A stretch of 64,000 nucleotides of DNA from an uncultured Lachnospiraceae bacterium (GCA_934352055.1 CAKRJY010000004.1:82534-146533); one strand, 5' to 3'; shown: positions 43,370 to 53,488, numbered from the stretch's first letter. Notes: generated by a model from the sequence alone, not told the origin. Program-made: numbers and translations.

Positions 43370-43742
43370 TTCTAACTCCCCCCACATAAGTCTTGAATAT
43401 TTCTACCAAATCATCATCATACTCAAATGAATATGAAATTTGATCTCTTTTAATTTTCATATTTGTACAATATAAATCTTTGCCAACAATCTCCTCAGCT
43501 AAATTTTGATTCAAATTAAACCTACATATCAAATAATCTTTACAAGATGGAAATTCTTTACGATAATACTTTCTATAAAGTTTGCTAACACTATGTGCAT
43601 TTGCAAAATATTGATCATAAATACGTCCAACTGTTTTTCCGGCATATGTTTTGCTTTTTACCCCATAATATTTCTGCATTTTTCTTTTATTTCCAATACA
43701 ATTTCTGTCAAAGAAACAATAACCATTCGCTTTAATTATCAT
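43359..43742 (-). CDS. Unknown small basic protein
   Basis: 127 residues counted from the ATG at 43742. Cys/Tyr/Lys-rich N-terminus (ANGYCFFDRNCIGNKRKMQKYYG), then FANAHSVSKLYRKYYRKEFPSCKDYLICRF, ending with an acidic stretch. No family recognised. It overlaps the STAND NTPase gene by 11 bp and the following gene by 11 bp, so expression is coupled to both. Confidence 0.7.
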   Translation of the reverse strand: MIIKANGYCFFDRNCIGNKRKMQKYYGVKSKTYAGKTVGRIYDQYFANAHSVSKLYRKYYRKEFPSCKDYLICRFNLNQNLAEEIVGKDLYCTNMKIKRDQISYSFEYDDDLVEIFKTYVGGVRNED

Positions 43743-45957
43743 CACCAATCTCCTCTCTGTCAAAATAGTATTGATTTGTTATCTCTCGCTTAATTATTTC
43801 AATATCACACTCTCTGTTAATTTGATCTATTAATTGTTTCTTTCCTTCCCAATTAAAAAACATTGAAAATATAATTTCAAAATGTCTAAACCTTCTCAGC
43901 GCTTCTTGGGAAACCATATGCAATTCTTTATCAATTTCATTAAAATCACTACACTTAATACTGTCTCTTCCAAAAGCATTCACACAATTTTCTATTACTT
44001 TGAAAAATAATTTTTGGCTGCGAATATTTCTCAATAATTGAAATAATATTTCCAGTGTGTATGGACCTTGTTCTATTTCTTGCGACACTAGAAAGCTAAA
44101 AAGAGAAGATAATAGGTCTCCCGGATTCTCATATGCAATATATTTCAAATATTCTTGTTCACATAATAACAGCTTTTGATTATTCTGAAATATTAGCCTT
44201 AACCCCCATCCTTTAAGCGGCTCATTCGACATATAATTTCTTCCTTCTGACATGATATCAGAGGGTTTTATAAATCGTTCAATTAACGCACCACACAACT
44301 GTTCCTCTTTTCTGTGCTTATAATCTTTATATATATAATTTACTATACCTTCAAAACAAACAGCCTTTTCTTGATATAAGTCTTCCAGAAATTGCATAAC
44401 CTGTTCTTCTTCTGGAAAAGTATCTTGGCTTTTACACATTTTTATCAAGTTATATCGCGCCAAACAATAATCTCTTACTTCATCAAACACAAAATATATT
44501 ACACTTTCCTCATTTTCTAGAATTGAATTTTCATGATGTTTTAATGTTTTTGACATTAGAATCATTCCATCCACTTTTTCATATATTTTTTTACTTTTTT
44601 CACTAATTAACTTTTCCGATACAAACCCGTAATCATGATTAGCAGTCATAATGCTAGTCACTTCATCTAATAATGTTTCTATATCGATTTGCTTCTGTGC
44701 CCCTATTTGATTTATGTAGGTTTCATAAAGTTTATAATAATCCAAGTCATTAAATACTTGTTTTGATCCCACATGTGTTTCAAAAAACATTCTCATAAGT
44801 AATAGCTGTTGACTCAATTTATTTCTCACAGGTATAGATAATTTGCCATTGAATTCAAATCTATTTGAATAAATATCAAATATTCTATCTATGGCATTCC
44901 TTGAATACTTTTGATCTTGTATATTATCATATAACGCTGCATGTTTCACATTTTCTTGTAGAATCTTCTTGTATCTTGCCTCAAAGTATTCGCTCCTACA
45001 AGATACTAGTACACGAATGTTTTTTTTATCTAATATTTTATCCAAAAAAGTTGGCAGTTTTTCCAGAAAGTCTTGCTTACTATTTTCATTGATAGCATCA
45101 ATTATAACATATGTAGGTCTAAACTTTAATCGACTTAGCCCCTCAACTCCCAGCATACATTTCTTGTTATTTCGTATGATTTCAAAAAAATTTAACTGTT
45201 CCTCATAATATTTTTCAATGTCATTCTCTATATCTTTCGCATTCATAAATACACATGAGTAATGTAATCTAAAAAGTAATTCTGAAAAATTACAAAGAAG
45301 ATTTGTTTTGCCATTTCCCGCACTGCCCGATAAAATAACATAATTATTCTTTATATACTCTGCTCTTTTTCGTAATTGTAATAAAATATCATCATATTTA
45401 TTAGAATATATATGAAATAAAATCATCGAATCCTTATACTTAGACGGATATTCAACTTTATCTTCATATATATCATTCAAAAAAAGTCTGGTTCGTTCAA
45501 TTGTATTGATAATCTTATTAATGTCACTATGTTTTTCCAACGAAAAACATAACTCATCGTTCTCAGGAAAAACTTCTCTTAACAAATGACCATATTCATC
45601 ATTAAACATATGATTAAAATCCTGTATAATTCTTTTTTTCCACTTATTCCTATATAAAAAATATCGTAAATTTTCTTTTGAATCATTCAGTTCAACAAAC
45701 AACCCCCGTATATATTTTCCATCTTTTTCTAATCTATCAATTTTTTCTTTACTTTTAACATTTATACGTTTTGTATATTGAGTAATAGTTATAAAAACTG
45801 CTATACATAATATAATAATTACTAATATAGATATCCATGTGAATGTATTGCTGAAAAATTCCGCCCAAATACCATATTGCCCATCATTGAACTTTTCAAT
45901 AATATTCTTTTCTTGTTCTTGGATTTGCGCTATTGCTAACACATTTTTCACATGCAT
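43732..45957 (-). CDS. Membrane-anchored STAND/NACHT-like NTPase
   Basis: 741 residues. One TM helix (about 39-59) precedes a coiled region, then an NTPase core with Walker A SGSAGNGKTNLL (211-222), Walker B PTYVIIDAINEN (281-292) and sensor-like VLVSCRSEYFEARY (about 315). The 400-residue C-terminal part is helical without recognisable repeats. STAND ATPases of this layout commonly act as sensors in antiviral defence. It starts 20 bp after the broken primase-helicase gene and heads a run of overlapping genes. Which effector it controls is not evident, since no nuclease, protease or TIR domain is fused. Confidence 0.82.
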   Translation of the reverse strand: MHVKNVLAIAQIQEQEKNIIEKFNDGQYGIWAEFFSNTFTWISILVIIILCIAVFITITQYTKRINVKSKEKIDRLEKDGKYIRGLFVELNDSKENLRYFLYRNKWKKRIIQDFNHMFNDEYGHLLREVFPENDELCFSLEKHSDINKIINTIERTRLFLNDIYEDKVEYPSKYKDSMILFHIYSNKYDDILLQLRKRAEYIKNNYVILSGSAGNGKTNLLCNFSELLFRLHYSCVFMNAKDIENDIEKYYEEQLNFFEIIRNNKKCMLGVEGLSRLKFRPTYVIIDAINENSKQDFLEKLPTFLDKILDKKNIRVLVSCRSEYFEARYKKILQENVKHAALYDNIQDQKYSRNAIDRIFDIYSNRFEFNGKLSIPVRNKLSQQLLLMRMFFETHVGSKQVFNDLDYYKLYETYINQIGAQKQIDIETLLDEVTSIMTANHDYGFVSEKLISEKSKKIYEKVDGMILMSKTLKHHENSILENEESVIYFVFDEVRDYCLARYNLIKMCKSQDTFPEEEQVMQFLEDLYQEKAVCFEGIVNYIYKDYKHRKEEQLCGALIERFIKPSDIMSEGRNYMSNEPLKGWGLRLIFQNNQKLLLCEQEYLKYIAYENPGDLLSSLFSFLVSQEIEQGPYTLEILFQLLRNIRSQKLFFKVIENCVNAFGRDSIKCSDFNEIDKELHMVSQEALRRFRHFEIIFSMFFNWEGKKQLIDQINRECDIEIIKREITNQYYFDREEIGDDN

Positions 45958-45977
45958 CCCCCCCTCTCCTATCCATA

Positions 45978-48953
45978 TTATTTCAATTTATCCATCAATT
46001 CACCCGCTATCTCTTTGCTCATGACTCTCATAATACTGTCATCAATCTTATCCTTGGCCAGCAGATTAATATTTCCATACCATACTACTTCCTGGTCAAT
46101 AACAGCAAATCGGTCGCAGTATTCTTCTACTGTTTTAATATAAAAACCAGCTTTACGCATATCTTCATGTAACTGTAACCAGTATGCTGCATCACCAAAT
46201 CCGTAGGAATCCGAATTCCAAGTAACTATTGTGACCTGAACTCCTGCTATCTGTTTTTCCTTTAGCATTTTTATTAATTCATACACTTTTTGTCCACTGA
46301 TAGTTGGGCTTGAAATAATTATATTCTTATTAGCATCAAGCAGATCCTTATGGAAAACCTCTCTATAATTATCTCTATAATTATCTCCATCATATATTGC
46401 ATTAACCATCTGCTTATCAGCCTTCAACCCACAAGAAATCTCGTAACCAATCTGTTTATATGCTTTTAGACGCTTCACATACATATTATCAAACATTGGA
46501 ATATGATTATCCACATAATCATATATTATCACATTTTCTTTACCTGCATAATCACGATTCAGTCGTCCCGCATACTGTTCAACTACACCACGAAATGATA
46601 CAGGTGTTGCCATAAAAAGTGTATCCAGTCTTGGGAAATCAAACCCTTCTCCTACTAGGGAACCTGTTGCTACTAGTATCATAGACTCATCATTATTAAC
46701 CTAACGCATCTGCTCAAGAATTTTCCTATGTTCTTTTTTAGAATTATTACCGGTCATAAGAAATACGTAATCAGCGTGGCTTTTTAAACACTCATACAAT
46801 TTTTCTGAATAATCCTTGTACCGTGACAAAACAACCGGCGTACGACCTGCTGATATGCAATTTTTCACATCATCAATAATCTGCTCATCCCTTAAATCAT
46901 TATTGTGGATAATCTCATATGCTTCATTAGGATGCATCTTCCCTGTAATCATCCCTCTTGGCGGAACAGCCCTGGTAATGCGTGGGTAAACAAGATGCTG
47001 TATTCCCTGCTCTTTCACTTTTTCCTTTGCAGTATAACTATATCTTATAGGCCCAATAAGCATATAATTGATTTTTCCCAGTCCATCGCCTCTTTTTGGA
47101 GTTGCTGTTACACCATATACATACTTTGTTTTCACTTCTTTTAAAACTTTTGAGATTGTTTCAGAGGCAGAGTGATGACATTCGTCAACTAGTACAAGTC
47201 CATATTCATTCAACAGCTTGTGATACTTCCCCTTTTTGCACAATGAACCTGCCATTGCAATATCTATGATTCCTGTCATTGAATCATGTGCTCCCTGCAA
47301 TGTTCCAATCAGACTTTTTCTTTTCCGTACCCTTCCTGTCTTAGTTTCATAGGTTGGAAATTTTTCATCAATATCCAAGAATTTTTCCAATGCCTCTTTC
47401 CACTGCTCTATCAATGCTGATGATTCCAGTATAATCAATGTATTCCCTTTCTTTTGTGCAATTATTGCACTGCTGACCACAGTCTTACCAAATGCAGTTG
47501 CAGCATGAAGCATTCCATTATCGTACTTCGTCAGCTCTTTTAATGCCTTATCCTGTTCTAGACGCAATTCACCTTTAAAATCTACATTAACATTTCTTCC
47601 CTGCTGACGCACATCTTCGGTTTCATAGTCAATATCTGCCTGCCTTACCCTTTCTAGAAGTTCATCCCGCAATCCTCTTGGTATCTGTATGTATCCGCTC
47701 AGATGATCTTTTCCTAGATAAATCCATCTTGGTGTATCATAATTTGATGTTCCTATTGCCTGATTTTTATAGAAAATCGGATTACTGATTGCTACCATTT
47801 TGCGAGTTTTATTCTGCATAGAAGCTTTTAAATTTATATTGTCCACATATATTCCATTTGATAATGTAATATGCATCTTCCCGTCTACATCATTTTTATT
47901 AAAACATTGCCTTCTGTTCCATGGTTGTTCCCTGTCACTTTCGTCAGCAATTGTAACAATATCCTCAATGGGATTTGACCATTCTTTTATTTTTCCCTCC
48001 AAAAATCCCTGTGATAATCTTGGTTTATTAAATAAAATCTTCCACTGATTGGCATATGCATTCCAATTACCATCAACAAACGCACTATTTCCATCCTGCA
48101 AAGCTTCTCCCTGCAATGGCAATGCAATCAGATTACCAAACGAACTATTCTTCGATAACGAATCCTGTGCTGGCAACATTCTGTCATAGTGTTTAAAAGA
48201 TTTTAAATTAACCTGTTCTGCGCCTATATCAAGCAAAGCAAATCCAAACTTTCTTACCAATGAAGCAGCTATTGGCTTATCAAAGAATATCCATATATGT
48301 GCTCCTTTGCCAGACCTTGAACGTTCTACTAACGGATCTATTCCATTTATCACACAGATTTCTCTCATTGCCTCAACTTCTTCAATCCATGTATCGTCAG
48401 CATTTGCAAAATCTTTTTCTTCTGCTCCTCTATCATGATTATCAAAGTCAAACACCATAAACCTGCATGTTCCATTACTAAGAAGAGGATAAATACCTAT
48501 TACATCTGATGCGTTATAATCATTTCCCATCAAATGATTTAAGATATCATACTTTGTTATTGACTTATAAGAATGATTCTTGCAATCCTTACAGTTAACA
48601 CCATCTTTCATCTTCTTGTGATACACACTTGTCCAAAAATTATTACACTGAGGATAATACGCCACCTTACCATTTCTTTTATTAACACCACGCTTTGCAT
48701 ATATGTCCTGTCTTCCCCAAAACATGTAAAAGAACTTATTTGCCATATTTTCTGTTATTATCTGCAGATGAATAATTCTTTGACCCTGCTCTGAATCATA
48801 AGCCTCTTTTGTATCACCTTGTCTAAATGTCAACAATTCCTTGTGGTATGACAATTCTGCTTTGTCCATTATCTTTTTCAATATCTGATTTTCTAGCTGT
48901 AGGTCATTCAACTGTTTCTGAAGTTGTGATATGTTTTCTATGGAATCACGCAT
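45978..48953 (-). pseudogene. TOTE-type primase / superfamily 2 helicase with PLD-like C-terminus, interrupted by in-frame TAG
   Basis: One 991-codon frame split by TAG at 46701-46703 (LEQMR-stop-VNNDESMILVATG). No base is lost: both halves are in the same frame, and the helicase needs the second half. Features in order: coiled N-terminus; a Cys cluster (CNNF...CKDCKNH, 103-124); archaeo-eukaryotic primase motifs FMVFDFDNHD (165-174) and RSRSGKGAHIW (211-221); helicase Walker A HAATAFGKTVVSS and DECHH; then after the stop, VGEGFDFP and QYAGRLNR (motifs V-VI) and a PLD-like region. TOTE conflict proteins are linked to mobile elements and defence. Suppression of the TAG or restart at the ATG seven codons later could still yield product. 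Confidence 0.85.
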
Positions 48954-49016
48954 ATTGGCATACCTCCATAACTTTTTAGTTTTTCACCTAAGAGACCTAC
49001 ATGTTTTTCTATGGTT

Positions 49017-49412
49017 TTAGTTGCTTTCTAGTAACGTTTGTAATATTTGTACATTTTTTCTATATTTATCAACCTCCTCAGATGCTTTTACCATTGTTTC
49101 TTTATCAACGTTAACTGGATTCATAGCCTTGTAAACTTTTAATTTTCTAATAAGTTGTTCGAAAAGCTTTTCTGTTGATTCTCCTTCTTCCAAACAACTA
49201 TTTACGCAATTTAATTCGTAAACTCCTCTACCAACACTTTTTACCCTTATATCTTTTTTTAGTTGAAATAACGTATTACTTACAGCGGTATTATTTTTTT
49301 CTCCTATAATGCCGTTTTCAACTGCCAATCTATGAACATCTTTTGTTGTGAAAACATCTCCCTCTTCATATTTTGAAAATATCATTTTTCCTATTTTTTC
49401 TACTTGTGACAT
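49017..49412 (-). CDS. Winged-helix-like small protein
   Basis: 131 residues. Residues about 1-70 have a winged-helix pattern (MIFSKYEEGDVFTTKDVHRLAVENG, VSNTLFQLKKDIRVKSVGRGVYEL) and the C-terminal part is a helical, charged coiled-coil segment. Probably DNA-binding. AAGGGAAGGA precedes the ATG at 49412, preferred over 49478, which lies in the promoter. First gene of the island operon, 63 bp before the primase-helicase gene; it may regulate the operon (inference). Confidence 0.72.
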   Translation of the reverse strand: MSQVEKIGKMIFSKYEEGDVFTTKDVHRLAVENGIIGEKNNTAVSNTLFQLKKDIRVKSVGRGVYELNCVNSCLEEGESTEKLFEQLIRKLKVYKAMNPVNVDKETMVKASEEVDKYRKNVQILQTLLESN

Positions 49413-49449
49413 ATTCCTTCCCTTTCGTATGATCATTTTATTATTTTTA

Positions 49450-49478
49450 ATACTATTTAAATCTTTTAAAATTGTCAA
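49450..49478 (-). promoter_or_regulatory. Promoter of the winged-helix/primase-helicase/STAND operon
   Basis: On the minus strand, TTGACA (49473-49478) and TAGTAT (49450-49455) are 17 bp apart, 38 bp upstream of the start at 49412. Confidence 0.75.
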
Positions 49479-49550
49479 TGTATATTTTATTTGGTGTTTA
49501 ATTTTTATTTTCCCTTAAATTTTTTAACTTTATAGATATCACAGTATAAA

Positions 49551-49595
49551 AGAGACCGTAAGATGAGGAATACTTGGACTCATCTTATGGTCTCT
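49551..49595 (+). terminator. Strong hairpin with T-rich tail, possible terminator or element border
   Basis: AGAGACCGTAAGATGAG pairs with CTCATCTTATGGTCTCT over an 11-nt loop, almost without mismatches, followed by GATATTTTTTATTTT. No plus-strand gene ends here, so it may be a remnant from an earlier arrangement, or an attenuator of the mobilisation operon. It is not clear which. Confidence 0.6.
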
Positions 49596-49943
49596 GATAT
49601 TTTTTATTTTATTGTTGACGATACAGTTTTTTGCCCTAAAGACGATAAACCATATTGCCCTTTAACAAGTGGCTCTCACTCAAACTCTTCCCAATGGAAG
49701 TATCATCAAATCAAAAATGCTGATTTTATGCGGCATTCCACCTCACCTGTTTCATCTTATGTTACTCTTTTCATATCGTTTTCAAAAACTTTAGTAGCAA
49801 ATTAGTTGCAATTATTCAATCATGCATCTACGAAATTCATGGCAGATATAATCTACTTTTACTACTAAAAACGAATAATCAAATGTGGCTTGCGGGTGCT
49901 TAACTATGCCTGCTACCACACCCACTATGAAAGGAGCTTTTCT
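49596..49943. other. Gene-free stretch upstream of the mobC-like gene
   Basis: No supported gene: the short open frames on either strand lack ribosome binding sites. The last 70 bp contain GTGG...CCAC and GGGTG...CACCC inverted pieces (about 49885-49925) immediately before the mobilisation gene, a usual place for an oriT or leader, but the match is too weak to call one. Confidence 0.4.
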
Positions 49944-50327
49944 ATGAGCAATCAACACAAACATCCAACTATAAGTTTTAGAATCAGCGATGCTGAACGC
50001 AAGCAAATCGAAGCCCGTATCCTTGCCAGCGGCATGATGAAGAAAGATTACTTTGTACGTTCCTGCATATATAACCGAATCTGCGTTGTAGGCAAGAAAG
50101 AAACTATATATCCTCTTGTACAGACTGTTAATGCTCTGTATCTGCAACTGCTTGAAATGCAGAAAGCATTTATTGAATGTTGTGAACCCTCAGCTTTAAA
50201 CAATCTTCCTACAAGTGATGAAATCAAAGAACTACAGACCGACTATAACAATATGCTTACAGCCATCATTGATCTGCTTGATGGTGCCAAATATCTGCGG
50301 GAAGGAGAACTCCATGAAACAAATTAA
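49944..50327 (+). CDS. MobC-like plasmid mobilisation relaxosome protein
   Basis: 127 residues. The N-terminal ribbon-helix-helix pattern ISFRISDAERKQIEARILASGMMKKDYFVRSCI is that of MobC-type accessory proteins that help the relaxase open oriT. The C-terminal half is helical. AAAGGAG precedes the ATG at 49944; the frame from 49890 is less likely. It overlaps the next gene by 14 bp. No relaxase is adjacent on this strand, so this is an orphan mobilisation gene, distinct from the decayed mobC at 62935-63209. Confidence 0.75.
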   Translation: MSNQHKHPTISFRISDAERKQIEARILASGMMKKDYFVRSCIYNRICVVGKKETIYPLVQTVNALYLQLLEMQKAFIECCEPSALNNLPTSDEIKELQTDYNNMLTAIIDLLDGAKYLREGELHETN

Positions 50328-50580
50328 TCCTTGTTATCTGTTTGGAATGTATGAATCTGATACAGATTCCGTTATTGTTAATGCAATCAATGATACATAT
50401 ACCGGCATGCCTCTTACTATCAGTTGTGAAAAATGCAATTCAGCTGTCTTATTTGATACACCTGATGATATTGCGTATCTATATCGGCTGGCACAGGAAA
50501 ATCCTCTGCTGTATGCAGAATTAGCTTGTAAGCTCAATGGATTACAGGATTATGTGGACACTATGAATCAATTTAATTAA
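50314..50580 (+). CDS. Small unknown protein coupled to the MobC-like gene
   Basis: 88 residues, acidic, with a possible zinc-binding pair (SCEKCNSAVLF) and AYLYRLAQENPLLYAELACKLNG. No family recognised. GGGAAGGAGAA precedes the ATG at 50314, which lies within the 3' end of the MobC-like gene. A perfect 12-bp hairpin follows. Confidence 0.7.
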   Translation: MKQINPCYLFGMYESDTDSVIVNAINDTYTGMPLTISCEKCNSAVLFDTPDDIAYLYRLAQENPLLYAELACKLNGLQDYVDTMNQFN

Positions 50581-50590
50581 ACCATCTTAT

Positions 50591-50623
50591 GAAGTTGCAC
50601 AAATGATTAAATTGTGCAACTTC
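50591..50623 (+). terminator. Hairpin after the mobilisation pair
   Basis: GAAGTTGCACAA and TTGTGCAACTTC form a perfect 12-bp stem over a 9-nt loop, 11 bp after the stop. There is no clear T-run on either side, so terminator strength is doubtful. It lies between the convergent genes ending at 50580 and 50638. Confidence 0.5.
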
Positions 50624-50637
50624 AACATTAGATTCAT

Positions 50638-51366
50638 TTAATTTACCCAAAGAATCTTTTTGTCGTCTATACCAATCATGTCATCATTTTCAAATCTATA
50701 TATCTCCCTATCTTCATTTACATACGCTACCTTTAAAAATTTTGTGCTATCTCTTTCATCTATTCTACAATAAGAAAATCCTATTCTACAAAAACCATAT
50801 TCTGTTCCTTTTGACAAATTGACCTTTATGTCTATACTATACTCTTTATTCCAACTTATCCAACTTTCACCATTCTTAGGATAATAAACCCTTATTATAT
50901 CTTTAGCAATTGGATCATTATACAACAAGAAATATTCACGATATAATCGTTCTCTATTATTGACAATATCGGAAATTTTATTTCCTATTATTTGATTCCT
51001 TATATCTATATCTTGGCAATTCACTCCATTCATTTCAAACCAATTATCTAAAATTGCCATTCCTAATGATACTGCATATCTTTTTTCAACATTAAACGTA
51101 CACAATTCAACTGCTATAGTAATAATAAAACTATAATATATATTATCCAATGACTTATTGCTTATAATCCATAAAAAATGCCTTTGTATAGTAGGCAATT
51201 TTATAATATAATCAGCAAATGAATCATCTACTCCTTCTGTTGCTTTGCATGCTTTCCTAACAGATTTTTCCCATAAATTATCCTTTTTTGACTCTTTAAC
51301 CAGACTTAATATATACTCTGTTAACCATTTTATGGCTTTTTCACTTATTTTATCAACTATTTCCAT
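50638..51366 (-). CDS. Unknown protein of the TIR module
   Basis: 242 residues, soluble. The N-terminal two-thirds are helical (KWLTEYILSLVKESKK, KLPTIQRHFLWIISNKS), and the C-terminal third is beta-rich, with KNGESWISWNKEYSIDIKVNL and GFCRIGFSYCRIDERD. No family recognised. It lies 20 bp after the TIR gene in the same transcript, so it may be a sensor, inhibitor or partner of the TIR enzyme (positional inference). Confidence 0.75.
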   Translation of the reverse strand: MEIVDKISEKAIKWLTEYILSLVKESKKDNLWEKSVRKACKATEGVDDSFADYIIKLPTIQRHFLWIISNKSLDNIYYSFIITIAVELCTFNVEKRYAVSLGMAILDNWFEMNGVNCQDIDIRNQIIGNKISDIVNNRERLYREYFLLYNDPIAKDIIRVYYPKNGESWISWNKEYSIDIKVNLSKGTEYGFCRIGFSYCRIDERDSTKFLKVAYVNEDREIYRFENDDMIGIDDKKILWVN

Positions 51367-51386
51367 ATTGCATTACCTCTCTATTG

Positions 51387-52439
51387 TCACAAGTGCATAA
51401 ATGAAATCATATCTGCAAAACCTTTATCAATATGTTCTGATAATGAAATTCCCTTATTATCTCTTATAAATTCTAAAAATTCCGGCAGGTCTATCAGTAT
51501 TTTTTGTACTATTTGCTTCTCTTTAATTTGCAAAATTGCATGCATAGGATTTCCTATTTCTTGTATTTCATTTTCTAATGCTCTATCAACAGAACTCCAA
51601 TATTTACTGTATTTAGCCTGTCCAATTGCAGAATAAACATCTGCTCCTATACTTTCAACTGGAGTATTTTTATAATATTTAACATCCTCATTCTGTAGCA
51701 CAATGAATAGTAATTTTTTCGAAAAATCACTATCTTGTACTACTTCTAGCATTTCAAACATGCAATTTCTAGATTTCAAGTAGTTGTCGCTTATTATTGT
51801 TATTACATAATCATGTTTTTCAATGGACTGCATAAAACGTTTAAAGCTCTCATGATACTCAACATCTCTAATGTCTCTTGAAATCTTTGCTTTATTATAA
51901 ATACAAGGTGCCATACTATTTTCTAAACAGTCCGCAACATCTGCATCTTTTTGACAATATGACAAAAATATTGTCACCATTTTATTTTTTGTATTTTCGA
52001 TTACATCTTCGCAATCTATAAATTCAAGTTCTATGTAAGTTCTAATTGCTACAACAAAAGGTTCTATTGATTTTCGCATAAATGCTTCAATATTATCTGA
52101 GAACTTATTACTCCCTGTATATCCCATACATAATGCAATAAGATTTTTAGGTCCATCAAGTATATATTGCAACAATTGATATCCATAACTAATCAAATCT
52201 TCTTGTTTCTCAGGAAGAATTAGTACATCTCTCCATCCTTTATCCGAAAAAATTTGTTCAAAATCATACACTTTCTTGTTGCATTCATTTATGTAGTGCA
52301 TAATTAATTCTGTTTTAGTTATAAAAGCAAAGTACTGTTGAATACAATATATTTCTTCTTGTGAATTCATTTTTAGCATTTGAGAAGACAAAGTTCTATA
52401 CTGTAAAGAAATCTTCTGTATTTCTTTTCTATTTATCAT
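51387..52439 (-). CDS. TIR-domain protein
   Basis: 350 residues. The N-terminal half (1-150) is helical and unassigned. Residues about 153-300 are a TIR domain: MVTIFLSYCQKDADVADCLENSM, ISRDIRDVEYHESFKRFMQSI, DYVITIISDNYLKSRNCMFEMLEV. The glutamate in MFEML (about residue 229) is the likely NADase catalytic residue. Bacterial TIR proteins of this type deplete NAD+ or make signal nucleotides during phage attack. The ATG at 52439 overlaps the zinc-ribbon gene stop (ATGA), so the two are coupled. Confidence 0.85.
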   Translation of the reverse strand: MINRKEIQKISLQYRTLSSQMLKMNSQEEIYCIQQYFAFITKTELIMHYINECNKKVYDFEQIFSDKGWRDVLILPEKQEDLISYGYQLLQYILDGPKNLIALCMGYTGSNKFSDNIEAFMRKSIEPFVVAIRTYIELEFIDCEDVIENTKNKMVTIFLSYCQKDADVADCLENSMAPCIYNKAKISRDIRDVEYHESFKRFMQSIEKHDYVITIISDNYLKSRNCMFEMLEVVQDSDFSKKLLFIVLQNEDVKYYKNTPVESIGADVYSAIGQAKYSKYWSSVDRALENEIQEIGNPMHAILQIKEKQIVQKILIDLPEFLEFIRDNKGISLSEHIDKGFADMISFMHL

Positions 52440-52888
52440 TCCATTCTCCCACATACAGGACAATATGTTCCTGTCTCTTTATCTATATCCATAACTTTTA
52501 TTTCAATGTTGCAACATACTTTTGTACACTTTATATAGTCCACTGTTGGTGTATATAATTCTTTTTCAGCTTCTTTTTTAGAACTTTTCATAGATATTTT
52601 GATAAACCCGCTTTTATTAATCTTTTTAATGCTCTTACCTAATGTTTGTTCTAATTCTTCAAGCATATAATTCATTGCCTTCTGTTGCACCTTTTTCAAA
52701 ACCTCTGGGACAAAAAAAGTATTAATCTTATTAGGCAATCCACATATAGGGCAAAAGAAATTTATATTATCTTCTTTTTCATATACATCTTTATGCAACA
52801 TAAATCTGTTTTTGCAAAAATCACATTCCATCTCTATAAAGCAATCCTTATCTAACGGAACTGATATTTCCATCAATATATTTCCCAT
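52436..52888 (-). CDS. Double zinc-ribbon protein coupled to the TIR gene
   Basis: 150 residues. Two zinc-ribbon knuckle pairs are seen: CDFC...CPIC in the N-terminal part and CTKVCC...CPVC at the C-terminus, flanking a helical, lysine-rich centre. It could bind nucleic acid or protein. The ATG at 52888 is chosen because GGGAGA lies 11 bp upstream. It overlaps the TIR gene by 4 bp (ATGA). No family name is known to me. Confidence 0.78.
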   Translation of the reverse strand: MGNILMEISVPLDKDCFIEMECDFCKNRFMLHKDVYEKEDNINFFCPICGLPNKINTFFVPEVLKKVQQKAMNYMLEELEQTLGKSIKKINKSGFIKISMKSSKKEAEKELYTPTVDYIKCTKVCCNIEIKVMDIDKETGTYCPVCGRME

Positions 52889-53038
52889 ATGCACCATTCT
52901 CCCTATAAATCAATATTCAATATACAAATAAGTTTCTTTTTATTGCAAACTTCTCCTGTCATTTTTTTTAATATTAATTTTGTTTTCATTTATATATCAC
53001 TTTACTATCAATTATTTTCAAAAGCTTGATTAATATAA

Positions 53039-53488
53039 CTATTTATCCCATAATTGTCTATTAACCATAAAGCGAAATAATAAAAACATTAAAAATAAAT
53101 TTGCTGCCAATGTACTAATTCCGATTGCAGAAACAATATAATAAACTGTGTTTTTATTAACAATCTCAATCATTTTATCTTTCAAAATTAGCGATATACA
53201 TGAAACTACTATATTAATAATCCCTATTCCAACCGCAGCATTCAAATAACCTTTTAATACACCTAATTGAGATTTTCCATTAATTATTTTATCTTCCTTT
53301 CTCTGCATTTTTTTTGCTAAATCAGAAGACACCAAACCGGAAAAAGAAGTCATATATATTGCCAAAACAATTGAAACAACTGTTATTCCATCAGATGCTA
53401 TAACTGAATACCCTACCTTAAACACATAAGATAAAATCCCACAACATATAACAATTATTCCCAACATAATTTTATGCTTTTTATACAT
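53039..53488 (-). CDS. Four-helix membrane protein
   Basis: 149 residues with four TM helices (about 7-27, 30-52, 84-104, 116-141) and a short charged cytosolic loop (DLAKKMQRKEDKIINGKSQ) between helices 2 and 3. No catalytic motif. AAGGTGA precedes the ATG. It starts 7 bp after the gene at 53496, a small-membrane-protein-plus-soluble-protein pair as in several two-gene phage-defence systems (for example Kiwa), although I cannot show homology to any of them. Confidence 0.75.
   Translation of the reverse strand: MYKKHKIMLGIIVICCGILSYVFKVGYSVIASDGITVVSIVLAIYMTSFSGLVSSDLAKKMQRKEDKIINGKSQLGVLKGYLNAAVGIGIINIVVSCISLILKDKMIEIVNKNTVYYIVSAIGISTLAANLFLMFLLFRFMVNRQLWDK

Noticed and set aside
49563..50147. 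Frames at 49563-49805 (+) and 49812-50147 (-)
   Set aside because: No ribosome binding site; the second is antisense to the MobC-like gene.
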